NCBI RefSeq assembly: GCF_001591005.1
Contig: NZ_BCTY01000029.1
Span: 1 to 47,982, forward strand
DNA length: 47,982 nt
Source of the DNA: Sphingomonas sanguinis NBRC 13937
GTDB taxonomy: Bacteria; Pseudomonadota; Alphaproteobacteria; Sphingomonadales; Sphingomonadaceae
Reading direction: 5' to 3'
Part shown: positions 42,941-47,982 of the stretch, one piece after another
Layout of the letters: the number at the start of each line of letters is the position of its first letter
Position numbering within the stretch: position 1 is the stretch's first letter
The notes under the pieces: generated by a model
Databases searched by the model: none
The model's input: the letters and a program-made list of their open reading frames with translations, nothing else
What the model was told of the DNA's origin: nothing
Translations under genes and position numbers: made by a program

Positions 42941-43515
42941 GCCAGATTCCATCCGCGAATGACCCGCTCGGCATCATTGTGCTCGTAACCGAGAATGCTG
43001 ATGCTGGCGGTGTCGAGGATGAAGAGCGCACCGGCCGCGGCGGGAAGCCCCAGCCAGCGCGCAGCCAGCACCCGCAGGATATGGGCGCTGGAAAAGATCA
43101 GGATGTCGGACGTGGAGGCCCGCAGGCGTTCGACGACGCGATCCGCCCGCGCCGTGATGTCGTCAGGTGTTTCACCTTGCGGGCAGCCATCGCGAAACAG
43201 CATCCAATCCGGGCGATCGGCCAGAATCTCTTTCGTGGTTCGACCTTCGTAGGCACCATAATCCCACTCCGCGAGGTCATCGACGATTGCGATCTTCCGG
43301 GAGAAGCCTGCCAGTTCGCCGGTTCGACGCGCGCGCTGCGACGGGCTGGACCATATTTGCGAAAAGGGACGTGTCGGCAGGCGCTCGCTCAGGCGTTGGG
43401 CAGCTTCCTCCCCGCCCTTCGTCAAGGGAATGTCGCTTCGACCCGTATGCTGACGTGTCAGGCTCCAGGCCGTCTCACCATGACGGACAAGCCAGAATTG
43501 CGGCAGCCCCGTCAT
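42937..43515 (-). CDS. Histidine phosphatase-family protein
   Basis: A 192-aa enzyme with LVRHGETAWS (catalytic His), the phosphohistidine surroundings IWSSPSQRARRTGEL, EWDYGAYEGRTTKEI and FSSAHILRVLAARWLG. It resembles the PhoE/GpmB group (broad phosphatases or cofactor-independent relatives) more than true dPGM. It is the second histidine-phosphatase gene in the operon and overlaps its neighbours by 4 nt. Confidence 0.87.
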   Translation of the reverse strand: MTGLPQFWLVRHGETAWSLTRQHTGRSDIPLTKGGEEAAQRLSERLPTRPFSQIWSSPSQRARRTGELAGFSRKIAIVDDLAEWDYGAYEGRTTKEILADRPDWMLFRDGCPQGETPDDITARADRVVERLRASTSDILIFSSAHILRVLAARWLGLPAAAGALFILDTASISILGYEHNDAERVIRGWNLA

Positions 43516-45395
43516 CGACGCGCTCCCCGGCCAGCGGCTTCAGGTGCTGCCACATCAGCCAGGCCGAGAGTGCGGCCCGCAAAACCCCCGGCGTCGAGAT
43601 AACGAATGCCTGCCGCCTCCTGATAGCGCAGCAGGGTGACGAGACCATTCCCGGCGGCAGCGGATCGCTGCTCGCCCCGGACATAGGGGGTCATCCGCCC
43701 CCCGGGCATCGCTTCGCTCAATACCCGGCCGGTCAGCGCACCATGCGGCGTCGGGGAGAGGCGTAGCAAGGCCATCATCGTGTGTCCGATATCCGCGTTG
43801 CTGACCGGTGCCGGATCGACGAAACGCCGTTTGAAATCGGGGCCGATCGCCGCTGTGAAGTTGAGGGTGTCGCCGCGGCCGAAGCTGCCGTGCATGCCCT
43901 GGCCTTGCTGCAGCGTCGTATCCGCCACCTCCACCTGACAGTTCGTCGGTATTGCGCAGCCGGTCGTTGCCGAGCGGAAGATGACGACGATCGACGGTAC
44001 GGGGGGCAGCGCTGCCCCTTTGAGGTTGATCGACGATAATGGCAGCGTGCCGGCGATCGAGCCGAGCCGATCATCGACGAAGATTCCGCTGATATAATCC
44101 TGGTCAAGCAGCGCGGTGACGATACGGCGCGCGAGCGTCGGATCGCGTCCAGGCAGGTACAACAGGTCCGACCCGCCATTGGCGGCAACCACGATGTCGG
44201 GATGAGAGGGATCGGCCCCCAGCAGTGCGTTGCCGCGACTGGGATGAGCACCCGTTGTCACCGGCGCGTTGCCGGCCTCGGGATCGAATGCCGGCATATT
44301 CAGCGCCGACGCCAGATCAAGCGCGAGAAAGCCGGGCGGGAGGAAGCCTTCAGGAACATCGGCATACCGCGTCCGTGCTGCACGGCTCGTGTCGCTTTGC
44401 TTCGAGATCGTGGAAAAGCCGTGGTCCGACGTGACGATGATATCGGTCGTCCGATCTAGGCCAAGCCGCTTGAGCGCCGTTCGCAGCTTTGCGAGATCTC
44501 CATCCGCGTTGCGGATCGCAGCAAAGGTCGTCGGACCATTAATTCCGGGCGTCAGGCGGTTGAGACTGTCGCCCTGATTGTGCTGGGTCCCATCGGGATC
44601 GCGTGACCAGAAGACCATCGCGAAAGGCCGGTGACGTGCCTTGAATGACGGCAGCGCCACGCGGGTGGCGACATCGATGAAATAGTCCTGCTGCGCACGA
44701 TTGGCCTCGCGCGTGCCGGGTGTGCGAGCGTCCCCCGAACGGCCGTTGGCACCCCTGTCCGGTGCGACGAGCGGCAGCCCCGCCCTGGTCATTCCTGTGA
44801 CAGTGTCGGGCGAAAGCGCGATGCCGCCCGGCCGTCCGGTGGAGTCGTCGACGATGATCGTCGTCATACCGTCGCGAGCGAGGTGATCCTGGATAAGCGC
44901 TGGGCCGAGCTTGCCGATCGCAGCGGTGCCGTATCCCGCTTTGCGTGCGGCTTCGAGAACAGTCGTTTCGTTGAGGTAATTGCCGCCGAAGTGCGTATCG
45001 ACCTCGCCGAGCACGGCATCGTTTTCGAGGAACGGGGTGACGCTGCCCGCCGCGCTTGCGATCGGGGCGGCCGTCCAGATCGTGTTGCTGAAATCGCCGG
45101 TATCGCCAAGCTGATGGCCGGTCGCGAGACTGGAGGCATTGGCGGTCGTGAACGTCGGGAATACCGAATGGCTGTTGGGAAAGTAGGTCCCGGCATCCCG
45201 TAGCCGGACCAGTTCAGGCGCGGTTTGAGGGGTGACGATCTTGCCTCTCAACCCGTCGATGACGACCAGAATGACGTTGTGCGGAGTGCGGGCGCGCTTT
45301 GCGGTGCGAGCTTCGAGTGCCGGTGTAGCGGCAATGGCGACGGCAGCGGCGACGATCGGGAGATAGCGCATCGTTGGTTTCCGTTCGAAAGGCAT
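43512..45395 (-). CDS. Exported alkaline-phosphatase-superfamily phosphodiesterase/phosphatase
   Basis: A 627-aa protein with a signal peptide (MRYLPIVAAAVAIAATPALEA) and the type I phosphodiesterase/alkaline phosphatase fold. Metal Asp is in VILVVIDGLRG, the nucleophile Thr in FPTFTTANASSLATGH, and further metal ligands in IIVTSDHGFS. It would hydrolyse phosphate esters or nucleotides in the periplasm. The ATG at 45393-45395 overlaps the EamA stop (TGATG); ATG 45371 also gives a good signal peptide. Its role in fluoride tolerance is unclear. Confidence 0.87.
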   Translation of the reverse strand: MPFERKPTMRYLPIVAAAVAIAATPALEARTAKRARTPHNVILVVIDGLRGKIVTPQTAPELVRLRDAGTYFPNSHSVFPTFTTANASSLATGHQLGDTGDFSNTIWTAAPIASAAGSVTPFLENDAVLGEVDTHFGGNYLNETTVLEAARKAGYGTAAIGKLGPALIQDHLARDGMTTIIVDDSTGRPGGIALSPDTVTGMTRAGLPLVAPDRGANGRSGDARTPGTREANRAQQDYFIDVATRVALPSFKARHRPFAMVFWSRDPDGTQHNQGDSLNRLTPGINGPTTFAAIRNADGDLAKLRTALKRLGLDRTTDIIVTSDHGFSTISKQSDTSRAARTRYADVPEGFLPPGFLALDLASALNMPAFDPEAGNAPVTTGAHPSRGNALLGADPSHPDIVVAANGGSDLLYLPGRDPTLARRIVTALLDQDYISGIFVDDRLGSIAGTLPLSSINLKGAALPPVPSIVVIFRSATTGCAIPTNCQVEVADTTLQQGQGMHGSFGRGDTLNFTAAIGPDFKRRFVDPAPVSNADIGHTMMALLRLSPTPHGALTGRVLSEAMPGGRMTPYVRGEQRSAAAGNGLVTLLRYQEAAGIRYLDAGGFAGRTLGLADVAAPEAAGRGARR

Positions 45396-45838
45396 CAGGC
45401 AAGCGCGACGAGCACGGCGCCGGCACCGATCAAACCGATGCCGAACCAGCCCCGCAGGGAGAGGTGTTCACCAAGAAGCGTCACGCCGATGACGGCGACA
45501 AAAACGACGCTCAGCTTGTCGATGGGAGCGACCCGCGCTGCGTCGCCGATCTTCAGGGCGCGGAAATAGCAGAGCCATGACGCGCCGGTCGCCAGGCCGG
45601 ACAGCCCGAGAAACAGCCAGGTACGTGGCGCGATGGTCCCGAGGGGCTGAAATTTGCCGGTAAGCGCGAGCAGGGCGGTCAGCACCACGACAATCACGAG
45701 CGTGCGGAAAAGGGTCGCCAGGTCGGAGTTGATTCCTTCGACCCCGATCTTGGCGAAGATCGCGGTCAGCGCGGCAAATCCGGCGGAACCCAGCGCCCAG
45801 ACGAGCCACGAGGAGGAGCTGACGCTTCCCACTCTCAC
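45395..45838 (-). CDS. EamA-type half-size drug/metabolite transporter
   Basis: A 147-aa membrane protein with about five helices and a single EamA domain (LGSAGFAALTAIFAKIGVEGI; APIDKLSVVFVAVIGVTLLGE). Half-size members usually work as dimers. The start is GTG at 45836-45838, overlapping the DUF190 stop (GTGA). The substrate is unknown. Confidence 0.87.
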   Translation of the reverse strand: MRVGSVSSSSWLVWALGSAGFAALTAIFAKIGVEGINSDLATLFRTLVIVVVLTALLALTGKFQPLGTIAPRTWLFLGLSGLATGASWLCYFRALKIGDAARVAPIDKLSVVFVAVIGVTLLGEHLSLRGWFGIGLIGAGAVLVALA

Positions 45839-46254
45839 GCCTGCCCCGTTTCATCGGCCAGCTCGGCGGGCACCGCATCTTCATGCCGGACGCCGCCCGG
45901 ACCGATGCTCCAATGCTCCAGATGCTTGTAGACGATCACTTTGCCCGCGAGCAGATCGCCATGCCCCTCGCAGAAGCGTTCGAGTTCGCCGCGCTGGCCG
46001 ATCAGCTCGACACACATGGTCAGGTGCGGATCGGAAATCTCGGAGCCATTTTCCCGAATCGGGCCATGATTGCTGTAGCCGTAATGGGTGTGATGGGCGA
46101 CGGCGTTCATAATGCCGTCGCGCTTCGCCTGCGCGACCAGCTCGCGGTACAGCGGTTTGCGCGACCAGAAGCTACGCGCGCCCGCAGCCTTGTCGGACGG
46201 CTTCATGTAGATGCGGATCATCCCGATCTCGCTGGGCGTGACCTTGTGGGGCAT
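45835..46254 (-). CDS. DUF190 protein of fluoride operon
   Basis: A 139-aa soluble protein with DUF190 features: IRIYMKPSDKA, LYRELVAQAKRDGI, HTHYGYSNHG and HGDLLAGKVIVYKHLEHW. DUF190 genes commonly sit beside crcB, and the fold resembles PII signalling proteins, so a regulatory role near the fluoride exporters is plausible. Its ATG shares one base with the CLC stop. A relative starts off the right edge of the window (47894-47982). Confidence 0.9.
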   Translation of the reverse strand: MPHKVTPSEIGMIRIYMKPSDKAAGARSFWSRKPLYRELVAQAKRDGIMNAVAHHTHYGYSNHGPIRENGSEISDPHLTMCVELIGQRGELERFCEGHGDLLAGKVIVYKHLEHWSIGPGGVRHEDAVPAELADETGQA

Positions 46255-47645
46255 CAGTTATGCTCCTTGACGGTGTTGGAAGGACGCCGGCTACGGCGGG
46301 ATGCGCGGGCGTCGCGCAGCGTTAAGGTGCCGGTATGAGCGCGGGCGGGACGCTTGGGCACGGCGATCCGCTGCGACAGGTAAATGCCGTTATGGCCCGA
46401 GCAGATGTAGGCGACGAAACAGGCCACCGCGATCGGCACGGCATGGGTGGCGCCGAACAGCTCGATCCCCATGATCGTACAGGCCAGCGGCGTGTTGGCC
46501 GCCCCGGCGAACACGGCGACGAAACCGAGCGCTGCGAACAGGTCGAGCGGTGCACCGAGCAGCCACCCCAGCGCGTTGCCGAGCGCGGCACCGATGAAGA
46601 ACAGCGGCGTCACCTCGCCGCCCTTGAAGCCTGCGCTCAGCGTCACGACGGTGAACAGCATCTTGAGCGCCCAACTCCACCGATCGACCGGGCCGCTGAA
46701 GAAGCCCGCGATCGTAGGATCACCGGGGATGGCGGACCATACGCCCAGACCCAGATAGGCGCGGGTGCCGACGATCCAGACGAGCGCGATGACCAGGACG
46801 CCGCCCAGAGCGGCACGGGCCGGTCCGTAAGGTATGCGGCGCTTGAGGAAGCCGCCGAATGCGTGGTTCGCTTCGGCGAAGACGAGGCCGGCGAACCCGA
46901 AGGCGACGCCCGCGATCGTCGCCTTGAGGAGCATCAGCGGCTCGACCAGCAGCGCGCCCGTGGCGGGGGCGGCATAGGCGATGTGATAAGGCGTGTGGTG
47001 GATGCCCCAGGCATGACACGTCCAGTCCCCGACCAGCGCGGCGAGCAAGCACGGAATGATCCCGCCATATTCGACGCGGCCAAGCGCCAGCACTTCAAGA
47101 GCAAACACCGCGCCTGCCAAGGGCGTGCCGAACACCGCGCCGAAGCCCGCCGCGACGCCGGCCATCAGCAGGATGCGAATACCGGATGCATCGAGACGGA
47201 ACAGGCCGGCGATGGCACTGGCGAGACTGCCGCCGAGCTGCACGGCGGTTCCCTCGCGTCCCGCCGAGCCGCCGAACAGATGCGTCGCGATCGTGCCAAG
47301 GAACACCAGCGGTGCCATGCGGAGCGGTACGCCACCCCCGGGCTCATGGATCTGCTCGACAATCAGATTGTTGCCGGCTTCGACCGAGCGCCCGGTGTGA
47401 TGATAGAGAAACGCGACGGCTGCCCCGCCCACGGGCAGGAGATACAGCAGCCACGGATGATCGAAGCGGGCCTGTGTAGCGGCATCGAGGCTCCATAGGA
47501 AAGCCGCGCACAACGTCCCGACCAGCGCCGCCATCGGCAGCAGGATCAGCGTCCAGCGAACCACCGACATGGCATGGTCGTGCCGGTCGCAAAAGAACGC
47601 CGCCACGTTGAACTCATGGTACAGATTGCGAAACGTCGCGCGCAC
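46254..47645 (-). CDS. CLC-F fluoride/proton antiporter (EriC-F)
   Basis: A 463-aa CLC-family transporter, about ten to twelve helices, with [13 protein letters not shown] (the gating Glu is in GREGT) and a later [22 protein letters not shown]. The motif set and its place behind a fluoride riboswitch identify the fluoride-specific branch, which expels F- in exchange for protons. I chose GTG at 47643-47645: AGGAGG precedes it by 5 nt, while the longer frame would start inside the riboswitch. It is the first gene of the operon. Confidence 0.92.
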   Translation of the reverse strand: MRATFRNLYHEFNVAAFFCDRHDHAMSVVRWTLILLPMAALVGTLCAAFLWSLDAATQARFDHPWLLYLLPVGGAAVAFLYHHTGRSVEAGNNLIVEQIHEPGGGVPLRMAPLVFLGTIATHLFGGSAGREGTAVQLGGSLASAIAGLFRLDASGIRILLMAGVAAGFGAVFGTPLAGAVFALEVLALGRVEYGGIIPCLLAALVGDWTCHAWGIHHTPYHIAYAAPATGALLVEPLMLLKATIAGVAFGFAGLVFAEANHAFGGFLKRRIPYGPARAALGGVLVIALVWIVGTRAYLGLGVWSAIPGDPTIAGFFSGPVDRWSWALKMLFTVVTLSAGFKGGEVTPLFFIGAALGNALGWLLGAPLDLFAALGFVAVFAGAANTPLACTIMGIELFGATHAVPIAVACFVAYICSGHNGIYLSQRIAVPKRPARAHTGTLTLRDARASRRSRRPSNTVKEHN

Positions 47646-47675
47646 GATTCCTCCTTTGCTGCCTTGCGGCGCCAA

Positions 47676-47737
47676 GTAGGAATCATCGGCCCTTGCTAGG
47701 GCGGTTCGGTCAGACGACCCGGCGGAAATCCATCGCC
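47676..47737 (-). ncRNA. Fluoride riboswitch (crcB motif)
   Basis: Read on the minus strand, the element starts GGCGATGGATTTCCGCC. It has the conserved AACCGCCC ... GGGC stem in the middle and ends CGATGATTCCTAC. This matches the crcB-motif consensus (GGcGAUGG, AACCGC, UGAUG with a terminal CCUAC). It lies 30 nt upstream of the CLC-F start. The 3' part GAUUCCU (47678-47684) is exactly complementary to AGGAAUC in the ribosome site (47646-47652). That suggests translation is blocked without fluoride and opened when the aptamer ties up the 3' strand. Confidence 0.93.
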
Positions 47738-47746
47738 TTGAAGAGA

Positions 47747-47775
47747 TATATGTCGCTGCAATGCAGCAACGTCAA
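47747..47775 (-). promoter_or_regulatory. Promoter of the fluoride operon, with palindrome in spacer
   Basis: On the minus strand -35 TTGACG (47770-47775), 17-bp spacer, then -10 CATATA (47747-47752). A perfect palindrome GCTGCA-N-TGCAGC (47755-47767) fills most of the spacer. Transcription would start within a few bases of the riboswitch 5' end. The palindrome may be a repressor or activator site. Confidence 0.6.
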
Positions 47776-47893
47776 TTCCCGAAATACCATCCTTGCGGGG
47801 AAGCCTTGGCCATGTCGTTGGTCGTTTCCCAACCGGGAACGCCGATCAAGCTCTGGCTCGCTCAGTTTGGCGCGTGATCGTCCAATGCTCCAG

Positions 47894-47982
47894 TTAGTTG
47901 TAGACGATCACCTTGTCGCCGAGCAGATCGCCATGACGGCGACAGAAAAGGTCGAGCTGATCGCGATCACCGACCAGTTCAA
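47894..47982 (-). CDS. Second DUF190 protein, C-terminal part
   Basis: This is the 3' end of a gene entering from the right edge. The visible residues (ELVGDRDQLDLFCRRHGDLLGDKVIVYN, then TAA) align with ELIGQRGELERFCEGHGDLLAGKVIVYK of the DUF190 gene at 45835-46254. After the stop the frame still reads LEHWT, the same as in the first copy, so a stop has probably cut off the last residues. The tail may be dispensable. Confidence 0.75.
   Translation of the reverse strand, partial: ELVGDRDQLDLFCRRHGDLLGDKVIVYN

Noticed and set aside
46254..47675. CLC-F start at 47675
   Set aside because: This frame would begin at the edge of the riboswitch and before the ribosome site; GTG 47645 has a correct AGGAGG in front.

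Overview
The window looks like accessory DNA from a sphingomonad (Sphingomonas or Sphingobium-like alphaproteobacterium). It is GC-rich. The left edge carries the first 69 residues of a CYP152-type fatty-acid P450 very like that of Sphingomonas paucimobilis, followed by a frameshifted DUF6118 gene of the kind found near plasmid transfer regions. The rest is a series of stress-resistance blocks: copper, then sulfide/persulfide, then fluoride. There is no rRNA, tRNA, CRISPR array or insertion sequence that I can see.

Region 1 (about 1-22700) is copper/silver handling. cueR and a P1B copper ATPase lie under a CueR-type promoter with a 19-bp spacer. An unusual HhH plus PD-(D/E)XK-like nuclease gene follows. 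Next come DUF4396, a 16-Cys copper storage protein, copC-copD-fliQ on the minus strand, a three-gene CnrY/CnrX/CnrH-like signalling cassette (small membrane anti-sigma candidate, periplasmic metal sensor, ECF sigma factor), pcoA-pcoB-cytochrome c-PepSY, DUF305-DUF411, two small Cys-containing exported proteins, and cusCBA-cusF. Six promoter-like sites in this block share the pattern RAGGGRTR-N12-GCGTA with identical spacing. Each lies just upstream of a gene or operon: DUF4396, csp, copC, the anti-sigma/sensor/sigma cassette itself, pcoA and DUF305. I read this as an autoregulated ECF sigma regulon that controls the periplasmic copper genes, separate from the CueR branch.

Region 2 (about 22700-24600) holds a glutaredoxin-MauE membrane protein and a divergent MerR regulator across a mer-type operator (CCGTAC-N4-GTACGG), with no mer transport or reductase genes, followed by an HNH endonuclease gene.

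Region 3 (24618-34488) is a tightly packed minus-strand sulfide/persulfide operon: two ETHE1-like persulfide dioxygenases, two YeeE/YedE halves, a DUF442 phosphatase-like protein, SQOR-type sulfide:quinone oxidoreductase, TauE/SafE exporter, an Lgt-like/TlpA fusion, two DsbA-like proteins and a TsdA-like dihaem cytochrome. Divergently transcribed are a 1-Cys peroxiredoxin, an ArsR-type regulator (BigR/SqrR-like but with a single cysteine) and a DsrE protein.

Region 4 (34489-47982) is fluoride resistance. A well-matched fluoride (crcB-motif) riboswitch at 47676-47737 on the minus strand heads a run of 12 genes, most of them overlapping end to start: CLC-F antiporter, DUF190, EamA, alkaline-phosphatase-like, histidine phosphatase, small membrane protein, MlaF-like ATPase, UspA, phosphoglycerate mutase, enolase, uppP and crcB. 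nhaA, two TauE/SafE exporters and a small PepSY-like protein lie downstream. A second DUF190 gene runs off the right edge.
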